The translations under genes were made by a program, and so were the position numbers. The notes under the pieces are model-generated. The model worked only from the letters and a program-made list of their open reading frames with translations. It was not told the DNA's origin and searched no databases. 41,848 nucleotides of DNA from JBGVMW01 sp045125095. GTDB lineage: Bacteria; Bacillota; Clostridia; Lachnospirales; Lachnospiraceae. Where the stretch lies: positions 1-41,848 of the forward strand of contig JBGVMW010000151.1 of the NCBI GenBank assembly GCA_045125095.1. The letters are read 5' to 3'. Of the stretch, positions 35,164 to 41,848 are shown piece after piece. Numbering within the stretch: position 1 is the first letter of the stretch; each line of letters begins with the position of its first letter.

Positions 35164-35625
35164 ATGGAAGATATGAATAAAGTAGAATTTGATACAACGC
35201 AATATATTGTAGTAAAAGTTGGCAGTGAACAGTATGGTATTAACATCAAGTATGTTGATAATATTGTACGCATGCAGAAGATTACAAGGGTACCAAAGGT
35301 GCAGCCATACTTTAACGGCGTAATTAATCTTCGTGGTGAAGTAATCCCTGTAATGAGCCTGAGAGTTAAAATGGATTTGCCGAAGGATGAGTTTTCTAAT
35401 AGTACAAGAATTATTATTATTAAATTAGAGCCACAAGCATCCATTGGTATTATTGTAGATGAGGTAAAAGAAGTAGTTACCTTGGAAAATGATGAAATTG
35501 AAAGACCAACATATGATGCAAAAGATGAGCATGCAGGCTTTATTAACGGGATTGGCAAACATGCAGATGAATTGATTTCATTGCTTGACTTGCACGCAGT
35601 AATTATTGAAAAAGAAAAAGAATAG
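35164..35625 (+). CDS. cheW: Chemotaxis coupling protein CheW
   Basis: CheW links receptors to CheA. The 153-residue product is one CheW domain with QYIVVKVGSEQYGINIKYVDNIV, the INLRGEVIPVMSLRVKM core and a final VKEVVTLENDEIERP...GIGKHADELISLLDL. ATG 35164 has GGGGG 8 bases upstream; a GTG at 35155 lies in that run. Confidence 0.95.
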   Translation: MEDMNKVEFDTTQYIVVKVGSEQYGINIKYVDNIVRMQKITRVPKVQPYFNGVINLRGEVIPVMSLRVKMDLPKDEFSNSTRIIIIKLEPQASIGIIVDEVKEVVTLENDEIERPTYDAKDEHAGFINGIGKHADELISLLDLHAVIIEKEKE

Positions 35626-35648
35626 TGTAAAAGAGAATAGAAGGTGAC

Positions 35649-36269
35649 ATGATGTCTAAGGTTAGTTTAGATAACGAGATGGACAATATGTACTTTGATG
35701 TTCTTCGCGAAATAGGAAATATTGGCGCTGGTAATGCAACAACTGCTCTTGCCCAGCTTTTGAATAAAAAGCTGGACATGAGTGTACCGAAAATTGAGTT
35801 GGTGCCCTTTAATAAATTGGGAAGTATTATTGGTGGCGAAGAAGAAGTTGTTGTAGGAATTTACCTGTTCTTAGAGGATGACATCAGTGGAAGTATGATG
35901 TTTCTCCTAAGTAAGGATGCGGCGAGACAGCTTGTAAATGACTTAATGGGTATGTATACGAACGCCCAAAGTGATTTTGGCGAGATGGAATTGTCTGCAT
36001 TGCAGGAAATTGGCAACATTATAACAGGTGCGTATCTGTCTGCTCTCTCAGGTTTAACACATTTAAAGATAACAGCTTCGATACCATATCTTACCATTGA
36101 TATGGCAGGAGCAATTTTAAGCGTTCCTGCAATTGAATTTGGAAAGTTGGGAGATAAAGCATTAATGATTGAAACCGAATTTGGCGATGACGTTGCTATC
36201 AATGGTTACTTTTTATTAATACCGGATTTGGAATCGTATGATACAATCTTAAGTTCATTAGGTTTATAG
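35649..36269 (+). CDS. cheC: CheY-P phosphatase CheC
   Basis: CheC removes phosphate from CheY-P and, with CheD, provides an adaptation loop typical of Gram-positive bacteria. The 206-residue protein has two complete active-site signatures [D/S]-x3-E-x2-N-x22-P: one begins DVLREIGN, the other SALQEIGN, each followed by Pro at the expected distance. AAGGTGA lies upstream of ATG 35649; ATG 35652 is equally possible. Confidence 0.95.
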   Translation: MMSKVSLDNEMDNMYFDVLREIGNIGAGNATTALAQLLNKKLDMSVPKIELVPFNKLGSIIGGEEEVVVGIYLFLEDDISGSMMFLLSKDAARQLVNDLMGMYTNAQSDFGEMELSALQEIGNIITGAYLSALSGLTHLKITASIPYLTIDMAGAILSVPAIEFGKLGDKALMIETEFGDDVAINGYFLLIPDLESYDTILSSLGL

Positions 36270-36283
36270 TGGGTGATAGGAAT

Positions 36284-36769
36284 ATGGCGGAAATGATTAA
36301 GGTCGGTATGGCTGACTTGAAAGTTTGTCCGTTTCCAAATGCAATCACAACATTAGGATTAGGTTCTTGCGTGGGAATTGCTCTTTATGATCCGGTTACA
36401 AAAGTTGCTGGACTTGCACATATTATGCTTCCAGATAGTACGAAGATTCGTAATAATGATAATAAGGCAAAGTTTGCAGACACAGGGATTGATGAGCTTG
36501 TCAGACTTATGGTACAGGCGGGTGCTAACCAGAGTCGTTTGGTAGCGAAAATTGCTGGTGGTGCGCAGATGTTTGCTTTTAAAGCGGATTCAGAAATGGT
36601 AAGGATTGGAGATCGTAATGTAGAATGCACTAAGAAAAAGCTAAAAGAATTAAATATAAGACTTTTAGCAGAGGATACAGGATTAAACTATGGTCGTACC
36701 GTTGAGTTTTATTCAGAAACAGGAGAGTTCTTAATTAAGTCAGTGGGCAAACCAAAAAAGACAATATAA
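36284..36769 (+). CDS. cheD: Chemoreceptor glutamine deamidase CheD
   Basis: CheD deamidates receptor glutamines and stimulates CheC. The 161-residue product has the catalytic Cys29 in GLGSCVGIALYD, His46 in GLAHIML, and the AKIAGGAQMF segment, ending with GRTVEFYSETGEFLIKSVG. ATG 36284 with GGTGATAGG upstream is favoured; a GTG at 36269 overlapping the cheC stop would add five residues. Confidence 0.95.
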   Translation: MAEMIKVGMADLKVCPFPNAITTLGLGSCVGIALYDPVTKVAGLAHIMLPDSTKIRNNDNKAKFADTGIDELVRLMVQAGANQSRLVAKIAGGAQMFAFKADSEMVRIGDRNVECTKKKLKELNIRLLAEDTGLNYGRTVEFYSETGEFLIKSVGKPKKTI

Positions 36770-36784
36770 AATTGGAGTGATTCC

Positions 36785-37048
36785 GTGAAGACAAAGTATA
36801 TACCTGCTTTGGTAATGTTAGTTGCCGGAGCAATAACAGCAATATTAAATATATTGCACCATGCAGACAATATGTTTGCATTAAAATCATTACTTTTTAC
36901 ATTAGTAATTTTCTTTATAATCGGACAGATTGCGAAAGGTGTTCTTGAATCTGTATTAATCAAACGTGCAGAAGAAGAAAATCAAGAAGAGGAAGAAGCT
37001 AACGAAGAAGAAACATCAAAAGAAGTTGTGAATGAATCAAATGCATAA
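36785..37048 (+). CDS. Small two-helix membrane protein with acidic tail, unknown
   Basis: I do not recognise this 87-residue protein. It has two predicted membrane helices (about 6-24 and 33-55) separated by a short HHADNMFALKS loop, then a cytoplasmic tail rich in Glu (EEENQEEEEANEEE) and ending NESNA. It starts at GTG 36785 with GGAGTGA upstream and lies 15 bases after cheD and 24 before fliA, so it is surely co-transcribed. Position suggests a motility or chemotaxis accessory, but nothing in the sequence proves it. Translation is supported by the strong site and by codon use like the neighbours. Confidence 0.75.
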   Translation: MKTKYIPALVMLVAGAITAILNILHHADNMFALKSLLFTLVIFFIIGQIAKGVLESVLIKRAEEENQEEEEANEEETSKEVVNESNA

Positions 37049-37072
37049 GAAAAAAGTTAACTGGAGGCTGGT

Positions 37073-37849
37073 ATGGACGAAACAGCACGGAAGAAATTAT
37101 GGGAAAAATATAATGAAACGAAATCTCCCGAGCTTCGCGAGAAAATTATAGTTGAATATGCGCCATTGGTTAAGTTAGTTGCTGGGCGGCTTAGCATGTA
37201 TCTTGGATACAATGTAGAATATGATGATTTAGTAGGGTATGGTATATTTGGATTAATTGATGCGATTGATAAATTTGATTATGATAAAGCAGTAAAATTT
37301 GAAACCTACGCCTCATTGCGAATACGTGGTGCTATACTGGATCAGATTCGTAAGATGGACTGGATACCGAGAACGCTGCGTCAAAAGCAAAAAAAGATAG
37401 ACAATGCAGTAAAAGAGATTGAAGCGGAAATGGGAAAAACTGCTAGTGATGCACAGATAGCAGAACGAATTGGAATATCTGAAGAGGAATTGCTAAGCTG
37501 GCAATCGCAGATGAAAGTCACGAATCTTGTATCATTGAATGAATATATGGACAATGGTAATGGAAAAGAAAACCAGACCATTGACATTCCGGATGACAGT
37601 CGATATGGTCAGCCAGAGGTGGTACTTGAGGAGAATGAGTTGAAGAAAATGCTTATGGAATCCTTGCACTTGCTGACAGAGAAAGAACGTAAAGTTATTA
37701 TTTTGTATTATTATGAGGAATTGACGTTGAAAGAGATTAGTGAAATATTGGAAGTTTCGGAATCTAGAATTTCTCAATTACATACAAGGGCGTTGCAAAA
37801 AATGAAGCAAAAGCTGGGAAAATATATGGGGATTTTGACCAGTGTATAA
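37073..37849 (+). CDS. fliA: Flagellar sigma factor, FliA/SigD family (sigma-28)
   Basis: This sigma factor transcribes late flagellar and chemotaxis genes. The 258-residue product has region 2 (LVKLVAGRLSMYLGYNVEYDDLVGYGIFGLIDAIDKFD, KFETYASLRIRGAILDQIRKMDWIPR, the FliA/WhiG signature), region 3 (QIAERIGISEEEL) and region 4 with the HTH LTLKEISEILEVSESRISQLHTRAL. GGAGG precedes ATG 37073. It is named sigD in Bacillus. Location near the operon end is as in B. subtilis, where distance from the promoter affects its level. Confidence 0.96.
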   Translation: MDETARKKLWEKYNETKSPELREKIIVEYAPLVKLVAGRLSMYLGYNVEYDDLVGYGIFGLIDAIDKFDYDKAVKFETYASLRIRGAILDQIRKMDWIPRTLRQKQKKIDNAVKEIEAEMGKTASDAQIAERIGISEEELLSWQSQMKVTNLVSLNEYMDNGNGKENQTIDIPDDSRYGQPEVVLEENELKKMLMESLHLLTEKERKVIILYYYEELTLKEISEILEVSESRISQLHTRALQKMKQKLGKYMGILTSV

Positions 37850-37862
37850 GGGAGACGGTATT

Positions 37863-39464
37863 ATGAGTGGGAAAAACGGTTATTTTCAATTGGTGGTAAA
37901 AAATGGTGCTACTTATATTTCTTTCTTTCCACCTGAGGGGGATGGAGAACGACTGAATGCAAGTGAAGTAATTCAGTATTTAAACAAACACCATATTCCG
38001 GATGTGGATGTTAGAAAGATAAATCATTGCATCATGAGCGTTAAAGATGAACCAGCAGAAATGATTGTTTGTGATAAAGAAGTATTACCTGAGAGACAGT
38101 CATTAAGTGTGCAAATTGCAGAAGACAAAATGTCTGCGATTGCACGCTTTTACCCTGCTTCGAATCAGGGAGAAGTCATGACAGTTGAGGATATTGTTTC
38201 TGATTTGGTGGTCGCTGGGGTAAAGTTTGGTATTAGAAAAGAGATTGTTGAAAAATTTTTGAAAGAACAGAAGTACTGTACAGATTATGAAATTGCAGTG
38301 GGAAAAGAACCTGTTCAGGGAGAAGATGCAGTCATCACGTATTTATTTAATACCGAGATAGGTCACAAACCAAAAGAAAATGATGATGGCAGTGTAGATT
38401 TTCATAATTTGAATAACATTGCTCGAGTGGTTGCTGGAGATATTCTGGCACAATTAAAGCCTGAGGTGCCGGGTGTACCTGGCATGACAGTAACGGGTGA
38501 ACCAATTAAGCCACGTGATGTTAAAAAATTAAAGTTACGATATGGTAAAAATATTGAACGTTCCGAGGACAAGCTTACATTAAAAACATTAATCAGTGGG
38601 CATGCGTCTTTGGTAAATGATCAAGTCTTTGTATCTGATGTCTTTGAAGTAGAAGATGTAGATGTTTCCACTGGTGATATTGTGTATGATGGAAATGTAA
38701 TGGTAAAGGGCAATGTACGGAGTGGTTTTCTAGTTAAAGCAAATGGGAATATTGATGTCAATGGTGTAGTAGAAGGTGCAAAATTGATTTCAGAAGGCGA
38801 TATCTTGATTAAGCGTGGAATACAGGGTATGGGCAAGGCGGATTTGCAGGCAAAAGGTAATGTAGTAGCAAAATTTATTGAAAATGCAACAGTAGAAGCT
38901 GGAGGATTTGTTCGTACGGATGCTGTCTTACATAGCAGAGTATCTGCAAAAGGTGATATCGAAGTAGACGGAAAAAAGGGATTTATTACTGGTGGAGTAG
39001 TGCGTTCCACCAATTTAATCAGTGCGAAGTCAATTGGTTCGCCGATGGGAACTGCTACTGTGATAGAGGTTGGAGTGGATCCAATACTGAAAGAACGGTT
39101 GCAGGTAATGGAACGCGAAATAGCGGAATCTGAAAAGATTATTTCTACGGCAAAGCCGGTAGTGATTGCATTTGGTAAACGAATGGGTGCAGGAGAGAAG
39201 ATGTCAAGAGACCAGCTTGCACGTGCACAAATGTTACAGCGTACCATTGATGAAAATGAAAAACGAATTGTCAAGAATTGTAAAGAAGTGGAAGAAATTC
39301 GAGGATTGCTGGAGTTAGAGACAGAAGCAACTGTTCGAGTGAGAAGTAATCTTTATCCGGGAACCAAAATAACGATTAGTGATGTGTCGTATTTTGTAAA
39401 GGATAATATGGGATTTTGCCGCTTTACAAAGGAGCAGGGAGAAGTTAAGTGGCATTCTATGTAA
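37863..39464 (+). CDS. FapA-type DUF342 protein
   Basis: The 533-residue product matches the DUF342/FapA (flagellar assembly protein A) family: an N-terminal alpha/beta domain, then a parallel beta-helix of repeating hexapeptide-like turns (about 265-385; VDVSTGDIVYDGNV, GNVRSGFLVKANGNI, GNVVAKFIENATVEAGG) and a C-terminal helical hairpin (about 405-490). In Vibrio FapA is linked to polar flagellum and cell-division-site control; the role in Firmicutes is not settled. GGGAG lies 8 bases before ATG 37863; a GTG at 37842 overlapping the fliA stop is less likely. It replaces nothing in Bacillus at this site. Confidence 0.85.
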   Translation: MSGKNGYFQLVVKNGATYISFFPPEGDGERLNASEVIQYLNKHHIPDVDVRKINHCIMSVKDEPAEMIVCDKEVLPERQSLSVQIAEDKMSAIARFYPASNQGEVMTVEDIVSDLVVAGVKFGIRKEIVEKFLKEQKYCTDYEIAVGKEPVQGEDAVITYLFNTEIGHKPKENDDGSVDFHNLNNIARVVAGDILAQLKPEVPGVPGMTVTGEPIKPRDVKKLKLRYGKNIERSEDKLTLKTLISGHASLVNDQVFVSDVFEVEDVDVSTGDIVYDGNVMVKGNVRSGFLVKANGNIDVNGVVEGAKLISEGDILIKRGIQGMGKADLQAKGNVVAKFIENATVEAGGFVRTDAVLHSRVSAKGDIEVDGKKGFITGGVVRSTNLISAKSIGSPMGTATVIEVGVDPILKERLQVMEREIAESEKIISTAKPVVIAFGKRMGAGEKMSRDQLARAQMLQRTIDENEKRIVKNCKEVEEIRGLLELETEATVRVRSNLYPGTKITISDVSYFVKDNMGFCRFTKEQGEVKWHSM

Positions 39465-39560
39465 AAGGATGTATCTTTTTTGTGAAATGACTTGACTTTT
39501 TCCCTGTGCAGTGGGAAGATGTAACAAAATAATCTAATTAGAAAAGGAACAGGTGTTGTT

Positions 39561-39890
39561 ATGTCTATCATTCGTCCATTTGATGTAAATACTACTATAT
39601 CAAGAACACAGGATGTTTCGCAGATTCATTCGCAAGAACAGAATAAAGCTGCGGTAAACAATCAAAATTTTCAGAATGAGTTCAAGAAGGAAATTGAGCA
39701 CAACAGCAGGAGTGTGGAGAATTCCGAAAAGGGTGAACAGAAAAATGAAAAATTTGATGCAAAAGAAGAAGGAAAAAATAAATATTATTCACAAAGAAAA
39801 GAAAAAAAATCAAAATCGGCCGGAATGTCTTCCAGTAAAAATGCTACAACTGGTTCAAGACCACACGGTGGATTTGATGTGAGAATTTAG
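39561..39890 (+). CDS. Small disordered protein, unknown
   Basis: A 109-residue, highly charged protein without hydrophobic segments; I do not assign a function. It begins MSIIRPFDVNTTISRTQDVSQIHSQEQ, has a Lys/Glu/Asn-rich middle and ends GGFDVRI. The N-terminal pattern (I-R-P-x-D-x-x...x-R-T-x-x-V-S-x-I) recalls short proteins found after fliA in other Clostridia, from memory and unverified. AAAGGAACAGG precedes ATG 39561. The 96-base gap before it carries a TTCCC/GGGAA hairpin (39500-39517) and a lone TTGACT with no good -10 partner. Confidence 0.65.
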   Translation: MSIIRPFDVNTTISRTQDVSQIHSQEQNKAAVNNQNFQNEFKKEIEHNSRSVENSEKGEQKNEKFDAKEEGKNKYYSQRKEKKSKSAGMSSSKNATTGSRPHGGFDVRI

Positions 39891-39902
39891 GAGAAAATAA
39901 TA

Positions 39903-40874
39903 ATGTCGCCATTAGAAATAGCATTAGTGATTGTAGGGATTGCAGCTTTTGTGATAAGTTTCTTTGTGCCGGAAAAGGCAATGTCGCAGGAGCAGGAGAA
40001 GATGTCCACAGAGCAGATTAAGAGGATTTATGAGCAGGAAGCTGTGCTTGCAAAAAAAATGTTTGAGGATAAAACAGAGGAAGAAGCTGCTAATGCAGTA
40101 AAGACAGTGGAGCGGGCTTTAGAGAAGACCTCAAATGAAAAAATTATGGCGGTAAGTGAATATTCTGATACTGTATTGGAAGAAATTGACAAAGCGCACA
40201 AAGAGGTATTGTTCCTTCACAGTATGATGTGTGATAAGGAGCAGGATGTGAAAAATATGCTTACGTCAATTAAACAGTATGCGAAAGAGACAGAGCAGAT
40301 AAAAAAAGATATTGCAGACATGGCAGCAGACGGAGAAGCATTGAATGATATGGTTCGACAGGCTGGACAGGCTATGGAGCAGTCAAAGAATGCAATTCTG
40401 TATGAATTGGATGGAATGGAAGACCGGGCAAGAGAAACAGCCGATTGCGTATTGCAAGACATTGGCATGCAGATGCAGAATAAAATGCAGGAGCATATGT
40501 CCAAGGCAGGACAGGCGAATGAACAGGATGCATCTATAGAGTTGATGAGTGCAGAGCAATCGGTGGCTGTTGAAAGTGCGGTGACATTTGAACAGGAAAG
40601 CATGACAGAGCAGAAGCCGGAAGTAGAAGAAAACTTGATGGCTGAACTAGAAATGCTTATGAAACAGGAAGAAAGTTCTGACAAGAAGTCAGATATAGAA
40701 GAAAAACCGTTATTATCCGGATTTGTTAAAAAGATGAACAAAAATGAAGAAATTGTAGCATTAGCAAAGAAGGGATTGACAGAAATTGAAATTGCAAAGC
40801 AGTTAGGAATCGGTCGTGGTGAAGTAAAGCTGGTTTTAGATCTGTATGATTCCCAACATTCAAGTACAACGTAA
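39903..40874 (+). CDS. SwrB-like membrane-anchored coiled-coil protein
   Basis: The 323-residue protein has one N-terminal membrane helix (about 4-22, LEIALVIVGIAAFVISFFV), a long acidic coiled coil (about 30-180), a Glu-rich low-complexity stretch, and a compact C-terminal helix-turn-helix-like segment (NEEIVALAKKGLTEIEIAKQLGIGRGEVKLVLDLY). It lies between fliA and rpsB, where B. subtilis has swrB, whose product (membrane helix plus coiled coil) promotes maturation of the export apparatus. Layout and place agree; sequence homology is an inference. AGGAG precedes ATG 39903. Confidence 0.65.
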   Translation: MSPLEIALVIVGIAAFVISFFVPEKAMSQEQEKMSTEQIKRIYEQEAVLAKKMFEDKTEEEAANAVKTVERALEKTSNEKIMAVSEYSDTVLEEIDKAHKEVLFLHSMMCDKEQDVKNMLTSIKQYAKETEQIKKDIADMAADGEALNDMVRQAGQAMEQSKNAILYELDGMEDRARETADCVLQDIGMQMQNKMQEHMSKAGQANEQDASIELMSAEQSVAVESAVTFEQESMTEQKPEVEENLMAELEMLMKQEESSDKKSDIEEKPLLSGFVKKMNKNEEIVALAKKGLTEIEIAKQLGIGRGEVKLVLDLYDSQHSSTT

Positions 40875-40927
40875 AGAAAAGAACTATTAGTTTCACGTAT
40901 GCAATTATTTCAATTGGGAGGACGGTT

Positions 40928-41581
40928 ATGAGGTTAAAATATTATTTAAGAGGAATTGCGGCAGGTGTTGTAGTCAGCACCTGCATTTTGACGATTTCAC
41001 ACAATATAGAAATGCGTTCCATAAAGAACGCTACTATGACGGATGAGGAGATTGTGGAGGCAGCGAAAGAACTAGGGATGGTTTATGAGGAGGATGTGAC
41101 AAATTTGCCAGACCAGTCGGACAGAGAACCTGCAACAACCAACGGTGATTCTGCAATGTATGAGAACTCTGTGACTACAGGCGGAGACTCACCGTATGAC
41201 GGTGACAAACAGGTGCCATCAAACCAGAAGCAAAATATAGAGCAGAATAAGAATGACACGGAAGAAAACAAAGTACAGACCGAAGAAGATGAAGCGAAGG
41301 AAGCGGAAAGTGATATAAAAGCAACGGCAGACGAGATTGTGGACAATGCGAATCGGGATTTAGAGGAGGCCTTTGAAGTGGAAATAACCATTACAAACGG
41401 CATGTCATCCGATAAAGTGGCAAAGCAGCTTAAGGAAAAAGGTATTATAGAGGATTCTGATGAATTCGATAAATTTATGATGGAAAACGGATATGACAAT
41501 AAGATCTGGGTAGGCGATCATACAATTAGTTCCGACGATACCTACGAAGAAATTGCAAATAAATTAATTGGTAAAGAATAA
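40928..41581 (+). CDS. MltG/YceG-like protein lacking most of the catalytic domain
   Basis: The 217-residue protein has an N-terminal membrane helix (about 7-26), an acidic Asn/Glu/Asp-rich linker, and a C-terminal module (about 150-217) with VEITITNGMSSDKVAKQLKEKGII...FDKFMMENGY...IWVGDHTISSDDTYEEIANKL. That module looks like the LysM-like N-terminal subdomain of endolytic transglycosylase MltG, but the ~200-residue catalytic part is absent. It might bind nascent peptidoglycan without cutting it. GGGAGG precedes ATG 40928. It follows the SwrB-like gene by 53 bases and precedes the rpsB promoter. Confidence 0.7.
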   Translation: MRLKYYLRGIAAGVVVSTCILTISHNIEMRSIKNATMTDEEIVEAAKELGMVYEEDVTNLPDQSDREPATTNGDSAMYENSVTTGGDSPYDGDKQVPSNQKQNIEQNKNDTEENKVQTEEDEAKEAESDIKATADEIVDNANRDLEEAFEVEITITNGMSSDKVAKQLKEKGIIEDSDEFDKFMMENGYDNKIWVGDHTISSDDTYEEIANKLIGKE

Positions 41582-41591
41582 GAAAAAATGC

Positions 41592-41620
41592 TTGCAAGAC
41601 AGGCATTGGTATGATACACT
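41592..41620 (+). promoter_or_regulatory. Sigma-A-type promoter of rpsB
   Basis: TTGCAA (41592-41597), a 17-base spacer and TACACT (41615-41620) give four of six matches in each box. It lies 11 bases after the MltG-like gene stop and would yield a ~105-base leader for rpsB. Confidence 0.5.
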
Positions 41621-41641
41621 TTATAAGTCAGTCAAAAATCA

Positions 41642-41701
41642 CGTGCGCGGATTCGCGAGAATGGTGTCTGGATTCAGATGGCTCGGAGACGGAAACGCAC
41701 G
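41642..41701 (+). promoter_or_regulatory. Candidate structured leader of rpsB
   Basis: CGTG at 41642-41645 pairs with CACG at 41698-41701 (extendable to CGTGCG/CGCACG), enclosing two GATT-looped hairpins: CGCG-GATT-CGCG (41646-41657) and TCTG-GATT-CAGA (41667-41678). This multi-branched fold lies 30 bases upstream of the rpsB start and resembles autoregulatory ribosomal-protein leaders in general layout; I cannot name the family. Confidence 0.5.
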
Positions 41702-41731
41702 GTAGAGTTTAACCAAATGGAGGAAAGAAAC

Positions 41732-41848
41732 ATGAGCGTTATTTCAATGAAGCAGTTACTTGAAGCAGGTGTTCATTTTGGACATCAGACAAGAAGATGG
41801 AACCCTAAGATGGCAGAGTACATCTACACAGAGAGAAATGGTATCTAC
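41732..41848 (+). CDS. rpsB: Ribosomal protein S2, 5' part only
   Basis: The first 39 codons read MSVISMKQLLEAGVHFGHQ, then TRRWNPKMAEYIYTERNGIY, the unmistakable start of S2 in Firmicutes. GGAGG lies 7-8 bases before ATG 41732. The gene runs off the window end; tsf normally follows. Confidence 0.97.
   Translation, partial: MSVISMKQLLEAGVHFGHQTRRWNPKMAEYIYTERNGIY

Noticed and set aside
37842..37849. GTG start of the fapA-like gene overlapping fliA (GTGTATAA)
   Set aside because: Resembles the fliR/flhB junction, but no ribosome-binding site precedes it, while ATG 37863 has GGGAG at 8 bases.
39465..39560. Promoter (TTGACT at 39492) or terminator after the fapA-like gene
   Set aside because: No acceptable -10 box at 16-18 bases, and the TTCCC/GGGAA hairpin lacks a T run.

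Overview
This window looks like a chromosomal segment of a motile, low-GC Gram-positive anaerobe of the Clostridia, most likely a Lachnospiraceae member of the Roseburia/Agathobacter/Lachnospira type. The evidence is the CodY-class regulator next to a Gram-positive fla/che operon, FliY in place of a short FliN, the CheC/CheD adaptation proteins, strong GGAGG ribosome-binding sites, AT-rich codon use, and the gene order. The family-level assignment is inference; Firmicutes is secure.

Layout. (1) 1-387: non-coding, with a ~159-bp imperfect palindrome, a sigma-A-type promoter (266-294) and a hairpin that covers the ribosome-binding site of the first gene. (2) 388-5122: comM/yifB-like AAA+ gene, dprA and topA, a DNA uptake/topology cluster read as one unit. 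(3) 5123-6127: codY with its own promoter and a clear intrinsic terminator. (4) 6128-6637: 510 bp without a credible gene, holding a hairpin-rich, CG-rich segment and then the sigma-A-type promoter (6540-6568) of the flagellar operon. (5) 6638-37849: about 31 kb of tightly packed, same-strand flagellar and chemotaxis genes: flgB-flgC-fliE-fliF-fliG-fliH-fliI-fliJ-motE-like-fliK-flgD-TIGR02530-flgE-flbD-motA-motB-fliL-fliM-fliY-cheY-fliO-fliP-fliQ-fliR-flhB-flhA-flhF-flhG-pilZ-cheB-cheA-cheW-cheC-cheD-small membrane protein-fliA(sigD). (6) 37863-41581: fapA-like DUF342 gene, a small disordered protein, a SwrB-like membrane/coiled-coil protein and a truncated MltG-like protein. (7) 41592-41848: promoter, structured leader and the first 39 codons of rpsB, cut by the window end.

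How it works together. The genes encode the MS ring, C ring, export gate and ATPase, rod and hook parts, the stator, placement factors (FlhF/FlhG), a c-di-GMP brake (PilZ), the CheA/W/Y/B/C/D and FliY signalling core, and the sigma factor that turns on late genes. Filament, hook-filament junction, FlgF/FlgG, FlgM, CheR and chemoreceptor genes are not here. The order dprA-topA-codY-flgB...sigD-(swrB position)-rpsB matches the well-known Bacillus subtilis order, minus the gid-codV-clpQ-clpY genes that lie between topA and codY there.

Most genes are conventional. The less explained parts are non-coding structures (the 1-159 palindrome, the 362-381 hairpin, the 6128-6480 segment, the mutually exclusive hairpins after flgE, the rpsB leader) and the poorly characterised genes around fliA and before rpsB. 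I found no tRNA, rRNA, CRISPR array, insertion sequence or prophage gene.
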